From the NCBI GenBank assembly GCA_964448135.1, contig CAYUVH010000055.1, positions 1 through 64,000 of the forward strand: a DNA stretch of 64,000 nt, written 5' to 3'. Positions 54,022 through 62,529 of the stretch are shown in pieces (position 1 is the stretch's first letter; the number at the start of each line of letters is the position of its first letter). The stretch comes from CAYUVH01 sp964448135. GTDB lineage: Bacteria; Verrucomicrobiota; Verrucomicrobiia; Limisphaerales; UBA8199. Below the pieces are notes generated by a model. It was given only the letters and a program-made list of their open reading frames with translations, ran no database searches and had not been told where the DNA came from. A program made the translations under genes and the position numbers.

Positions 54022-55500
54022 CTAACGAACTTTGACGATACCGGGCGGTTTCCATGTGCCTTCGCCGGGCGGGAGGATGGAGGGTGGCTGGGTCTTGGGC
54101 CAATAGAGGCGCATCACCAGATACATGTAGTCGTCCGGCGCGGGCAGCCAGTTGCTTTCGCGGTCGGGGCCGGGTGAATCGCGCTGGATATAAAGCGTCA
54201 GCGAGCCGTCGGCGTTCTTTTTCATGCCCGGCAGCATCGGCGAATTGATGAGGTAACGGTTGAGGGGATTCTGGATGAGCAACTGGGATTTGCCGTCGTA
54301 CATCGTCACCGACCAAAACGCATTCACGGGCGGCATGGCGTTGGCGGGGAAGGTAAGGGTGTACTGGTGCTTGTTGCCGTTGAGCGGTTCGTTGCTGCCG
54401 TCGTGGCGGGTCATGGGGTACATGGCCTCGACGGCGTCGTTGCCGTAGATGCCGGCCTTGGCGGCGGCGGCGCGCAGGAGCCAGTTGCCGTTGAAGAATT
54501 CGCGGTCGCCAAAGGCGGAGCCGACGCGCCAACCGTTGATCTTGCGGCCCATCCGCGCTTCACTCTCCACGACCTTTTTCATGCCGGCTTTCATGCCCAG
54601 GCCGATCTCCAGTTTGTGTTCGAGATCGAGGTCCTTGAAATTGAATTTCTTTCCGGCGCCGACGCCGATTTTGGCGAGGCGTGAGCGGATGCCCTTTTCC
54701 TCCGTGGCGGGGGGCGCGAATTGCAGGACGAAGTCCAGGTATTCGAAGAAGTTCTCCTTGGCCAGCTTTTCGTCCACCGCCGGGAAATTCACAGGCGGGG
54801 CGGCGGGCGGCGGGGCGGTGTGCGTGTAGGCCGAGAGGGGCTGCACTTTGTATTCGGACTGGATCTTCTCCACGTTCGGCATGTCGTCGGGGCCGAACAA
54901 TTGCGTGCGATAGATCACCAGGGTGAAGTCGGTGGAAGAGCGGTACACCTTTTTGATGCCGGCCGGCGCGGTGCCGTTCCAAGTGGGGCCGACGACCAGG
55001 TAATCGCCGGGCTGATCGCCCGTGGCGCGGGTGCCGACGTAACCGTAGTTGAACGTGTTCCAGTCGGTGAATTGCAGGGAATAGTAGCGATCCTTGTCCA
55101 CGGCCGGCACGGACAGGACATAGGGCTCGGCGCGCAGGTCGAGGCAGACGAAGGAATAAGGCGTGTCGCTGTTGGGCGTGACGACGGCGGTGTCCTTGTA
55201 GGTGAACACGCGGTGCTCGCTGAACAGTTCGTTCATGGGGCACTTGTACTGGCCCGAGTTTTTGTCCAACCAGTACTGGTAATTCACCACGTAATTCATG
55301 ACCAGCGGCAGGCCGTAGATGAAGCCCTCCTCGGCGATCGCCTTCGACTCCGAGAAGCCGGGGGAGTATTTGTCGGCGCGCTCGGCGGCGGACATGGTGT
55401 CATTCTTCGTCGCACAGCCCGCCAGTCCCAAGGCCGCGATCGCCACGCCGGCCCAAGCTGCTTCTTTCGTGAAAATTCTGCCAATCAAACTCGTTTTCAT
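54022..55500 (-). CDS. DUF1254/DUF1214 domain lipoprotein
   Basis: 492 residues with lipobox G-L-A-G-C, Cys29. The DUF1254 region (about 60-190) has F-I-Y-G-L-P-L-V and V-T-P-N-S-D-T-P-Y-S-F, then S-L-Q-F-T-D-W-N-T-F-N-Y. The C-terminal DUF1214 (about 370-480) has F-W-S-V-T-M-Y-D and N-R-Y-L-I-N-S-P. These two domains usually occur together in secreted proteins whose biochemical role is not settled. The beta-barrel gene is 164 bases downstream on the same strand, so a shared envelope function is possible. Confidence 0.92.
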   Translation of the reverse strand: MKTSLIGRIFTKEAAWAGVAIAALGLAGCATKNDTMSAAERADKYSPGFSESKAIAEEGFIYGLPLVMNYVVNYQYWLDKNSGQYKCPMNELFSEHRVFTYKDTAVVTPNSDTPYSFVCLDLRAEPYVLSVPAVDKDRYYSLQFTDWNTFNYGYVGTRATGDQPGDYLVVGPTWNGTAPAGIKKVYRSSTDFTLVIYRTQLFGPDDMPNVEKIQSEYKVQPLSAYTHTAPPPAAPPVNFPAVDEKLAKENFFEYLDFVLQFAPPATEEKGIRSRLAKIGVGAGKKFNFKDLDLEHKLEIGLGMKAGMKKVVESEARMGRKINGWRVGSAFGDREFFNGNWLLRAAAAKAGIYGNDAVEAMYPMTRHDGSNEPLNGNKHQYTLTFPANAMPPVNAFWSVTMYDGKSQLLIQNPLNRYLINSPMLPGMKKNADGSLTLYIQRDSPGPDRESNWLPAPDDYMYLVMRLYWPKTQPPSILPPGEGTWKPPGIVKVR

Positions 55501-55726
55501 GTCGTCCGTGAAGTTGCCAAATGAATCGTCCTAACGCTCCGTATGATAGCGGGCCGGGGGATTCGCGCCATGCCAAAGTTGTTGAGGCGCAGGCGCGTGG
55601 GCGGGTGCGAGTTCTCATTGGCGCGGCGGGGTCGGGCGAGCAGATGCACCAGCGTTTCCGTACCGTACCCTCCAGAGCTTGGAGTGGGTGGACAGCCAGG
55701 ACGGCGCCATGAGGACCAACGGGGCA

Positions 55727-56296
55727 TCAGGGAGCTGGAGCCGATGGATAACGATCAGAATTGAAAGTCACGGAGCTGGCGATTCCGTAGGTGGCCATCA
55801 AGGCCGGAACATCATTCGAGCGCAAAATAATCTGCAACATCAGATCGTCGCCGATATGCTCGATGCCGCGATAGAAGCAAAGCGGGTAGCGTTGGTCGGC
55901 TGCAATAAGGGCGATCTGATTCATGATCTGGCGATCCGTCAAACGCATGCCGCCGTTGCTAAAGGACGCCGGCATGGTGGACACGTACATGTCGAGGATT
56001 CTGCTGGTGCCATTGTGTTCGAGTCGCAAGGTTTGGGCCCAGAAATTGGTGTAAGCTTTGTTAAGGAGGGGAAAAGCTGCTTCCTGGAGAAATGCCGGCA
56101 GATGATCGTTTACGGTTTCGATCATTCGCAGCCTTTTGTATTTCCAAAGCATGCAAATGTGTCCGGCGTCGCCCTCCTCGATCTTGTCGGATTGAACAAA
56201 GATCCATAGACCTACGCTCAGGGTCACGATCACGAATCCAACAACCGTCACCCAGGGCCAGCGGCGCCTTTTGCGTTTGGGTGGGGCGGCGTCCAT
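55727..56296 (-). CDS. Membrane-anchored hypothetical protein, paralogue 1
   Basis: 189 residues. A basic N-terminus (K-R-K-R-R-R) and one transmembrane helix (about 14-34) are followed by an extracytoplasmic domain starting E-G-D-A-G-H-I-C-M-L-W-K-Y-K. The neighbour at 56554-57099 has the same layout and the equivalent H-G-D-A-G-Y-L-R-M-L-R-Y-K, so the two are tandem paralogues. Both have a L-T-x-R/D-Y segment mid-protein. No catalytic motif was recognised. Probably a small family private to this group. Confidence 0.65.
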   Translation of the reverse strand: MDAAPPKRKRRRWPWVTVVGFVIVTLSVGLWIFVQSDKIEEGDAGHICMLWKYKRLRMIETVNDHLPAFLQEAAFPLLNKAYTNFWAQTLRLEHNGTSRILDMYVSTMPASFSNGGMRLTDRQIMNQIALIAADQRYPLCFYRGIEHIGDDLMLQIILRSNDVPALMATYGIASSVTFNSDRYPSAPAP

Positions 56297-56553
56297 GGGG
56301 CGAGGGTAAAAGTTTGGTCAGGTAACGAGAAGGACAATTCAACGGAGGTAAGTATGCCATTCGCAGCCAACCTCCGATGGAGCGACATGGTTTTGGCCGA
56401 GGCGAGTGTAAGCCCCTCCTCCGGAGCTTGGGTGCTTGTTTTGACACGGATTTCTATAAACATGGCGCTCCGATGGAGCTTTTTGGGGACAGGCGCGGTG
56501 GGGTGGCGGGCTCGCCGGGGGCGAGCGGCTACTGTCGCATTTATGGCCACGGG

Positions 56554-57099
56554 TTAGAGAATGATGTCGAACGCAGGGTCAATGGTCGAGGTGTTGGTGC
56601 GGCCGAAGTATTCGCTGTAGGAGGGGATGTCCCGGGTGCGGCAGACGAAACCAAAACGGGAGTGCCGGAAGGATTGGATGATGTTCATGGGCGGGAAGCG
56701 CGGGTCGGGTGTGGCGCGCAGGATTTCGGCGTGGAGTTCTTTTTGGACGGGGTAGCCGAAGCGATTGGTGAAGGGAAAGTTCGCGAGGCGGTAGTCGATG
56801 GTAAGGCGGGTGATGTAATGTTCGCGGAGGAGGTTTTCGAATTGCTGGTCGCAGCGGTCTTCGGCTGTGCCGCGAAGTTTTTCAATGGGAGGGCGCAGTG
56901 GGCCGGGGAGCGCTTTGTAGATGGAGCCGAGGCGGTCGCCATAGTTTTTGTAGCGGAGCATGCGGAGGTAGCCGGCGTCGCCATGGAGAATGGTGCTGGA
57001 GGGGATGGCGGCCCAGAGGAGCAGGAGGAGGATGATCGCGCCGAGAGCGAGGCTGCCAAGGAGGAAGCGCTTGCTTCGTTTGCGCGTGGGGCCGTCCAT
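56554..57099 (-). CDS. Membrane-anchored hypothetical protein, paralogue 2
   Basis: 181 residues with basic N-terminus R-K-R-S-K-R and a strong transmembrane helix (L-A-L-G-A-I-I-L-L-L-L-L-W-A-A-I). The outer domain begins G-D-A-G-Y-L-R-M-L-R-Y-K. About 255 bases separate it from paralogue 1 on the same strand. Sequence identity between the two is low outside the anchor and GDAG motif, so the duplication is old. Function unknown. Confidence 0.65.
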   Translation of the reverse strand: MDGPTRKRSKRFLLGSLALGAIILLLLLWAAIPSSTILHGDAGYLRMLRYKNYGDRLGSIYKALPGPLRPPIEKLRGTAEDRCDQQFENLLREHYITRLTIDYRLANFPFTNRFGYPVQKELHAEILRATPDPRFPPMNIIQSFRHSRFGFVCRTRDIPSYSEYFGRTNTSTIDPAFDIIL

Positions 57100-57146
57100 G
57101 GGGCGAGGGTAGTGTTTCGGTGGGCGGGGGACAAGGGGAGGGGGCG

Positions 57147-57168
57147 ATTTGAAATTTGAAATTTCAAA
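57147..57168. repeat. ATTTGAAATTTGA motif
   Basis: ATTTGAAATTTGAAATTTC with inverted character. Related words occur at 43434-43453 and about 26317-26329, each in an intergenic position. Confidence 0.45.
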
Positions 57169-57270
57169 AAGGAAAGAATGGTTGCCCCAAGAGGCAGGAG
57201 TTAATCGGCGGGAGTGTGGTAAGGTTAAGTTGGCGGTGGGTCGTAGCGGGCATTTTTGAATTCAGCGCTT

Positions 57271-57435
57271 GTGATCCGGGTGATTGGCCGAGTTTGCTTC
57301 CCGAGTCGTTCCCGCAACGCGCAGGAGCGCAAGGCGCGTGACCTGGTTTGGGCGGTCAGCGTGGCGATGCTTATTTCGATCGGCATCGCGGTGGCGCTGT
57401 GGTGGATGAACAAGGGAGCTTACGGGAAGTTTTAG
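57271..57435 (+). CDS. Possible small membrane protein
   Basis: 54 residues if it begins at GTG 57271. The frame has a basic, charged first half (S-R-S-R-N-A-Q-E-R-K-A-R-D) and one clear transmembrane helix (V-W-A-V-S-V-A-M-L-I-S-I-G-I-A-V-A-L-W-W), ending M-N-K-G-A-Y-G-K-F and TAG at 57433-57435. No ribosome-binding site is obvious and the family is unknown, so this is a weak call. It lies in the otherwise empty gap between 57100 and 57645. Confidence 0.3.
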   Translation: MIRVIGRVCFPSRSRNAQERKARDLVWAVSVAMLISIGIAVALWWMNKGAYGKF

Positions 57436-57568
57436 GGCTCCTCCCCGGAGGAGGGAACTGCGTGAGGGTCTTCCGTTCTATTTTAACGGGTCCCGGACAA
57501 ATTACGGACGCAGGTGGTGGAGGCGTGGCCGTTGCAAATTTCAATGGTGCAGAGAGCTCAACGGTTCT

Positions 57569-57628
57569 AGCCGCCGGGCGGGGACGCCCGGCTCCACGGC
57601 AGACGGGACGTCTACCGCCACGAAGCAG
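57569..57628. repeat. GC-rich palindromes downstream of the lpx operon
   Basis: GCCGGGCGGGGACGCCCGGC (57573-57592), with inverted arms, and AGACGGGACGTCT (57601-57613). It is related in core (GCGGGGACGCC) to the cluster at 43531-43638. It ends about 18 bases from the stop of the last gene of the minus-strand lpx operon. Confidence 0.6.
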
Positions 57629-57645
57629 CGGCTTGCCCAAACGGC

Positions 57646-57852
57646 TTAATTGCCGCGGTCAATCGCCTCGCTCTTGAGCAGCACGTATTCGTCCGGGAGA
57701 ATCAGGCCGTCGGCGTAGAATTTGTTCAGCGCGCGCATCTGGGCCCGGCCGCTGTCGGTGAGGGTGTAATTCTCATGGGCGCAACCACTCCCGAGCAGAC
57801 CGGCGGTGGCGAGGGCCAGCAGGGAGACGCTAAACAGTTTCTTGCTTTTCAT
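57646..57852 (-). CDS. Small lipoprotein, last gene of the lpx operon
   Basis: 68 residues, lipobox L-G-S-G-C with Cys24. The mature peptide is about 45 residues (N-Y-T-L-T-D-S-G, A-L-N-K-F-Y-A-D-G-L-I-L-P-D-E-Y). The last part resembles short SHOCT-like helical tails (G-x-I-x-x-x-E-Y), but the match is loose. It starts 32 bases after lpxA, so it is likely co-transcribed. Function unknown. Confidence 0.65.
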   Translation of the reverse strand: MKSKKLFSVSLLALATAGLLGSGCAHENYTLTDSGRAQMRALNKFYADGLILPDEYVLLKSEAIDRGN

Positions 57853-57884
57853 AGGGATACTTTACTGCGGGTTGTCTGTCTTTA

Positions 57885-58649
57885 TCAAGTTATCACACCG
57901 CGTTCGCTTTCGCGGACAAATTTCGCGAGATGCTTCACTTCGGCGAGTTGGGGGACGTCTTTCTTGATCTGCTCCAGCGCATTGGCGACGGTCAGGCCCT
58001 GACGGAAGAGGATTTTGTGCGCCTTGCGCAGGGCGGTGATGGCCTCGGCGGAGACGCCGTTACGTTCCAGGCCGATTTTGTTGATGCTGCGGGTTTCGGC
58101 GGGGTTGCCTTCCACGAGCATGTAGGGCGCCACGTCGCGATGGATGCGCGAGCAGCCGCCGATGATGGACATGCGGCCAATCCGGCAAAACTGGTGGATG
58201 CCGGTCATGCCGCCGACGATCGCGTGGTCTTCGATTTCAACGTGGCCGGCGATTCCCGCCATGGAGATGATGACGTGGTTGCCCACTTTCACGTTATGGC
58301 CCAGGTGGGTGTTGGCGAGGATCGTGTTGTTCGAACCGATCACCGTGGTTTCGCCGTCCCCCGTCGCGCTGTGGATGTTCACGGACTCGCGGATCATGTT
58401 TTCATCGCCGATCTCCAAGCGGGTCAGGCCGCCCTTCCATTTGAGGTCCTGGGAAAGGAGCCCGAGGCTGGCAAAGGGGAAAACGTGATTTTTGCGGCCG
58501 AGGCGCGTGTGGCCATCAATGACCACGTGGGAGACGAGCCGGCAGCCGGCGCCGAGTTCGACGTGTTCGCCGATGGTGCAAAAGGGGCCGATCTCGCAAT
58601 CCGAAGGAATCTTCGCCTTGGGGTGAATTATCGCCGTGGGATGGATCAT
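57885..58649 (-). CDS. lpxA: Acyl-[ACP]-UDP-N-acetylglucosamine O-acyltransferase
   Basis: 254 residues with left-handed beta-helix hexapeptide repeats throughout the first 180. It catalyses the first step of lipid A synthesis in the cytoplasm. The catalytic His is His118 in T-H115-L-G-H118-N, matching E. coli His122/His125, and G-H136 matches His144. The C-terminal helical domain is complete. It follows the lpxC/fabZ fusion by 46 bases in the same operon, which fits the pathway order since FabZ, LpxA and LpxC compete for or act on linked substrates. Confidence 0.96.
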   Translation of the reverse strand: MIHPTAIIHPKAKIPSDCEIGPFCTIGEHVELGAGCRLVSHVVIDGHTRLGRKNHVFPFASLGLLSQDLKWKGGLTRLEIGDENMIRESVNIHSATGDGETTVIGSNNTILANTHLGHNVKVGNHVIISMAGIAGHVEIEDHAIVGGMTGIHQFCRIGRMSIIGGCSRIHRDVAPYMLVEGNPAETRSINKIGLERNGVSAEAITALRKAHKILFRQGLTVANALEQIKKDVPQLAEVKHLAKFVRESERGVIT

Positions 58650-58695
58650 GTTTTAACTAAAGCGAAAAAGGGGGAGTGATTTCACGGGCCTTAGG

Positions 58696-60036
58696 TCACT
58701 GCTCCCGAATCATGAAAGTGACGTCGGCCTCGCTTACGACGTCGCCGCGCACTTTGCATATGCCGCGCGCCTTGCCGATCTTGCCGCGGATCTTGGTGAG
58801 TTCGACTTCGATCATGAGGGTGTCGCCGGGCAACACCGGTTTGCGCCAGCGCACGTTTTCGGCAGACATGAAATAGGCGAGCTGCTGGCTGTTCTCGGTG
58901 CGCCGGAGCAAGAGGATGCCGGCCACCTGCGCGATTCCCTCGAGTTGCAGGACGCCGGGCATGATCGGGTGGCCGGGAAAGTGACCTTGGAAAAACGGTT
59001 CGTTGATCGTCACGTTTTTCAGGCCGGTGATGTTATTGCCGTCGATCTTGACCACGCGGTCCACCATCAGAAATGGGTAGCGATGCGGCAGCAGGCGCAT
59101 GATGGCTTCGAGGTCCATCGCGCCGTCCTGGGGCGCGGCATCGGCGGCGGCCTTTTCATCCGAGCCCGTGGGCGGCGGGGTGAAGGTTTCGGCGACGCCC
59201 TTGGGCCGGCGCATCTGGGCGGTGAGGCGGCGGACGAATTCGCAGTTCGCGCCGTGGCTCGGCTTGACCGCAATCAGGTGACCCTGTAGCGGCCGGCCGA
59301 GCAGCGAGAAATCGCCGAGGATATCCAGAATCTTGTGCCGGACGAATTCCTCCGGGTAACGGAGCGGCTCGGTGGTGAGCACGGCGTCATCGCGGATGAC
59401 GACGGCGTTTTCGAGGCTGCCGCCTTTGATGAGGCCGTTGGTGATGAGGTATTCGATTTCCTCGTAGAAACAAAAGGTGCGCGCGTGGGAGAGCTCCTTC
59501 TCCCAGACTTTCGGGCTCAGTTCGACGCTGTAATGCTGGGTGAAACGGCCCTGTTTATCGGCGCTGGTGCAGGTGACCTTGAAGCCTTCGCTGGGAAATA
59601 GCGTCATCGTCGTCTCGCCCATTTCGAGCTCGAGGGGCGTGGTCACGGTGAACGTGGCACGGCGTTCTTCCTGCGGGATGATGCCGGCTTCCTGGACCAT
59701 CTTGCAATACTCGCGCGCGCTGCCGTCGGCGATCGGCGGTTCGTTGGAGTCGAGTTCGATGACGGCGTTGTCCACGCCGTAGCCGGCCAGGGTGGCCAGC
59801 ACGTGCTCGACGGTGTGGATCTTGACGTTGCCTTTGGCGAGGGTGGTGGAGCGGTTGGTTTCGGTGACGTTTTCGACGCGAGCCTCGATCTCCGGTTTGC
59901 CTTCGAGGTCCACGCGGCGGAAGCGGACGCCGGAGTTGGGCGGCGCGGGCAGGAACGTCATGTTGACCCGGTTGCCGCTGTGCAGTCCCACGCCGGAGTA
60001 GGAGACAGCACGGCTTAAGGTTTGTTGGTTAAGCAC
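58696..60036 (-). CDS. lpxC/fabZ: Bifunctional UDP-3-O-acyl-N-acetylglucosamine deacetylase / 3-hydroxyacyl-ACP dehydratase (LpxC-FabZ fusion)
   Basis: 446 residues from a GTG start. Residues 1-280 are LpxC, with zinc ligands H78 (T-V-E-H-V-L), H234 and D238 (R-H-K-I-L-D) and the catalytic H261 (S-H-G-A-N). A 25-residue linker rich in Pro and Ala follows. Residues 305-446 are FabZ, with L-L-P-H-R-Y-P-F-L and the catalytic His352 and Glu366 (G-H-F-P-G-H-P-I-M-P-G, L-E-G-I-A-Q). LpxC commits sugar to lipid A, and FabZ dehydrates 3-hydroxyacyl-ACP for fatty acids. The fusion is known in Bacteroidetes, Chlamydiae relatives and Verrucomicrobia and couples the two branches. Confidence 0.97.
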   Translation of the reverse strand: MLNQQTLSRAVSYSGVGLHSGNRVNMTFLPAPPNSGVRFRRVDLEGKPEIEARVENVTETNRSTTLAKGNVKIHTVEHVLATLAGYGVDNAVIELDSNEPPIADGSAREYCKMVQEAGIIPQEERRATFTVTTPLELEMGETTMTLFPSEGFKVTCTSADKQGRFTQHYSVELSPKVWEKELSHARTFCFYEEIEYLITNGLIKGGSLENAVVIRDDAVLTTEPLRYPEEFVRHKILDILGDFSLLGRPLQGHLIAVKPSHGANCEFVRRLTAQMRRPKGVAETFTPPPTGSDEKAAADAAPQDGAMDLEAIMRLLPHRYPFLMVDRVVKIDGNNITGLKNVTINEPFFQGHFPGHPIMPGVLQLEGIAQVAGILLLRRTENSQQLAYFMSAENVRWRKPVLPGDTLMIEVELTKIRGKIGKARGICKVRGDVVSEADVTFMIREQ

Positions 60037-60161
60037 GGCGGGATTTAATCAGGCGACGGGCCTTGTTGGCAAGCCAAGTAACGGGCAGCGGCGCTTCGAA
60101 ATCGCGCGGCAGCCGAGGGGTGGGCTTTTAATTTTCGGATGCCCTGAGGCATTCGAATAGT

Positions 60162-60176
60162 TGGAGCCTCGTTACC
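60162..60176. repeat. Dispersed short repeat TGGAGCCTCGTTACC
   Basis: Identical 15-mer at 43183-43197, with similar following words (GCTACA/GCTACG). It lies in the gap between lpxC/fabZ and the LOG gene. Confidence 0.5.
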
Positions 60177-60201
60177 CCGGCTGCTACGAATGAGAGGGTT
60201 T

Positions 60202-61233
60202 TTACAGGCTGTTCAACAGTTCAACCAATTGACGGAGGCGGCCGTAGTCGCGGCGGTTGAAGCCGAAGGCGATGCGGTGGAGGTCCACGTGGTCGTTGTC
60301 CTCGACTTCGTCGGGCGTCGGGTCGATGCGCTTGATTTGCGGACCGACCATGATGTCCTTGTAGTCCTCGTTCATCGCCTCGATGGCGGAGTCGCTCGGG
60401 GCGTGCTTCAGGCGGATGACGAAGAGGTCCTTCACGAAACGGGTGGAGTGGAAGTTGCGGTAGAAGCGGGTGATGATTTTCACCGCGGCGTCGGGGTCGT
60501 CCGTGATCTGGTAGAGATTCAGGTCATCGGGGGAGATCAACTGGTCGCGCAGCAGGTGTTCGCGGATGTGTTTGTCCCACGTCTTCCAATAAGTGCCGCC
60601 CGGGCGATCGATGAGGACGAGCGGCATGAGCTGGCTCTTGCCGGTCTGCATGAGCGTGAGCGCCTCGTAACCTTCGTCCATCGTGCCGAACCCGCCGGGG
60701 AAGAGGGCGATGGCGTCCGAGTGGCGGATGAAGATGAGTTTGCGGGTGAAGAAGTATTTGAAGGTGACGAGCTTCTTGTCTTCCTTGATGACGGGGTTGG
60801 CGGATTGTTCCCAGGGCAGGCGGATGTTGGCGCCGAAGCTCTTTTCGGGGCCCGCGCCTTCGTGGCCGGCCTGCATGATGCCGCCGCCGGCGCCGGTGAT
60901 GACCATGAAACCGGCCTCGGCGATTTTTCTGCCGAAGTCGATGCCCTGCTGGTATTCGACGCGGGTGGGTTGGGTGCGGGCGGAGCCGAAGATGGTGACT
61001 TTGCGTGTCTTGGAGTACGGGGCAAAGAGTTTGAAGGCGTAGCGCAATTCGCGCAGCGCGGTCTGAATGACGCGGACGTCGCCGCTGTCCTGGACGTCGG
61101 CGAGGAGTTTCAACGCGTTTTCAATGATATCGGCGACACTCTCTTGATTGAAGCCGCCGCCCTTGTACGCAATGAGATCCTCAATGCGCTTTTTCAATTC
61201 CGGATCCACCGGGGTTTTCTCACTTTTGATCAT
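60202..61233 (-). CDS. LOG family protein (TIGR00730-type, nucleotide-binding Rossmann fold)
   Basis: 343 residues. The central domain has T-G-A-G-G-G-I-M-Q-A (about 113-122) and the defining P-G-G-F-G-T-M-D-E (179-187) of LOG/YgdH-type proteins. These release cytokinin base and ribose phosphate, or hydrolyse other nucleotide monophosphates. The roughly 75-residue N-terminal helical extension and long C-terminal part resemble the larger YgdH/PpnN class more than plant-type LOG. It is cytoplasmic. There is no functional link to the neighbours. Confidence 0.88.
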   Translation of the reverse strand: MIKSEKTPVDPELKKRIEDLIAYKGGGFNQESVADIIENALKLLADVQDSGDVRVIQTALRELRYAFKLFAPYSKTRKVTIFGSARTQPTRVEYQQGIDFGRKIAEAGFMVITGAGGGIMQAGHEGAGPEKSFGANIRLPWEQSANPVIKEDKKLVTFKYFFTRKLIFIRHSDAIALFPGGFGTMDEGYEALTLMQTGKSQLMPLVLIDRPGGTYWKTWDKHIREHLLRDQLISPDDLNLYQITDDPDAAVKIITRFYRNFHSTRFVKDLFVIRLKHAPSDSAIEAMNEDYKDIMVGPQIKRIDPTPDEVEDNDHVDLHRIAFGFNRRDYGRLRQLVELLNSL

Positions 61234-61315
61234 GCCGCGAGCATAGCGCGACCGTAAGCAAAAGCAATGGGGGTTGGGGAAAGGGGAGGGGAGGGAAAAG
61301 GTTAAAAGGTTAAAA

Positions 61316-62179
61316 TTACTTGTCAGGCTTGGCCGAGGCAGTCTCCGCCGCGCCGGGCACAGGCGGGTTTTGCAGGATCACGTATTGCTTGCGGAATTCG
61401 AGGCCGCGAGGCGGCCAGGTTTTGACGTATTCGATGAGGGCGCGTTTACCGGGTTCGAAGTCGAGGCCGTTCAAGCGACAGTCAGCAGCCGCTTCACCGC
61501 TGCCGTCGCGCGCAGCGTACAGACGGATGCCGTAGAATTGTCCGTCCTCAATCCTGGGCTTGAAACCCTCGAGGCTGCGGGTGAAGAGGCAGCAGGGGCA
61601 GAACGGGTGTTCTTCCTCCTGCGCCGGCGCGGGATCGGTGGCGTAGTGCGACACGGGGCCGAGGACTATGCGGCGCTTCCAGGCGGGTTTGCCGTGCTCG
61701 GCGGGTTGTTCGATTTGCAGGCAGGGGCAGGGGTCCGACTTGGAGACGAGGGAGGTCACGAAGACGGGGAGATCGAGTTGCGTCCAATCCTCGAAACCGC
61801 GGGTGACGGAGTGGCGGGCGTCCTTGCCGTTGGAATGTTGAAACTCGAACACGCCGCCGGGAATTCCGGAGGGATGGCTGACTTCGATGGTGGTCACTGA
61901 TTGCGTGGCGCCGCGCTGATTCAGACGGCAGTCCACGAAGCCGGGTTTGATAAGGAGGCCGGAGTTCAGGCGGACGGCCGATTTTTCCTTGGAAAGGTCA
62001 TGACCGGCGTTGACCAGGACTTCCGTGAGGCAGGAAACGAGGTCCACTTCCTCGGTCCAGGAGCGGGCGCCGTTGTCGAAGTTCAGCGAGACCTGGGTGC
62101 CCTGGCCGGGGTTGCCCGGAGAGGGTGCGAGCGGATTTGTCGGATTTGGCGGCGGTTTGCGTTTAAGCCATTCGAACAT
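61316..62179 (-). CDS. Hypothetical protein with CPCC motif
   Basis: 287 residues from ATG 62179 (MFEWLKRKPPP). Upstream extension of the frame is possible but unlike a protein start. There is no signal peptide. A proline-rich linker is followed by an alpha/beta domain with W-T-E-E-V-D-L-V-S-C, L-I-K-P-G-F-V-D-C-R-L and, further on, C-P-C-L and F-C-P-C-C-L. It resembles DUF6348-like proteins as I remember them, with low certainty. The cysteine cluster could bind zinc. Confidence 0.6.
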   Translation of the reverse strand: MFEWLKRKPPPNPTNPLAPSPGNPGQGTQVSLNFDNGARSWTEEVDLVSCLTEVLVNAGHDLSKEKSAVRLNSGLLIKPGFVDCRLNQRGATQSVTTIEVSHPSGIPGGVFEFQHSNGKDARHSVTRGFEDWTQLDLPVFVTSLVSKSDPCPCLQIEQPAEHGKPAWKRRIVLGPVSHYATDPAPAQEEEHPFCPCCLFTRSLEGFKPRIEDGQFYGIRLYAARDGSGEAAADCRLNGLDFEPGKRALIEYVKTWPPRGLEFRKQYVILQNPPVPGAAETASAKPDK

Positions 62180-62529
62180 GCGCCTGAGCCTAAGCGATCC
62201 CCGCTCCCGGAGGAAGCCGTCGCTGGCTTGGGGAAAGCGTCGGAGGATACGTGGACTCGATCGCGGCCCCGCGAAAAATTTACTGGCGTTGAAAGTGGGA
62301 ACCATTTAGAAAGTGCAAAGATGGTGCAGCGTGTCGTGGGCAAATTGCCCGCGGGCGTGGGACTTCTGGGAACAGATTGGCCTGCGCAATCGGCTGCAAA
62401 CACCCGTCAGTGCACGCTGGCGTGCCCGAAGGGGCAGGTGATTCCGTCGCTTTTCTCTTCCGATTTTTCGCGGGTTTCAACCGCAACCATGCCTCGTTTC
62501 CTTGCAGCAAGGCCCATCCCAACTCCTGT
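62180..62529. other. Intergenic region
   Basis: 350 bases between two divergent genes. It has no supported gene or RNA, and no clear promoter could be assigned. Confidence 0.4.

Noticed and set aside
53858..54532. N-terminal extension of the beta-barrel protein frame
   Set aside because: It runs over the DUF1254 gene out of frame. The signal peptide starts at 53857.
57371..57640. A minus-strand frame of 89 codons in the gap before the lpx operon's last gene
   Set aside because: It runs through the palindromic repeat and is Pro/Arg-rich, typical of repeat translation.
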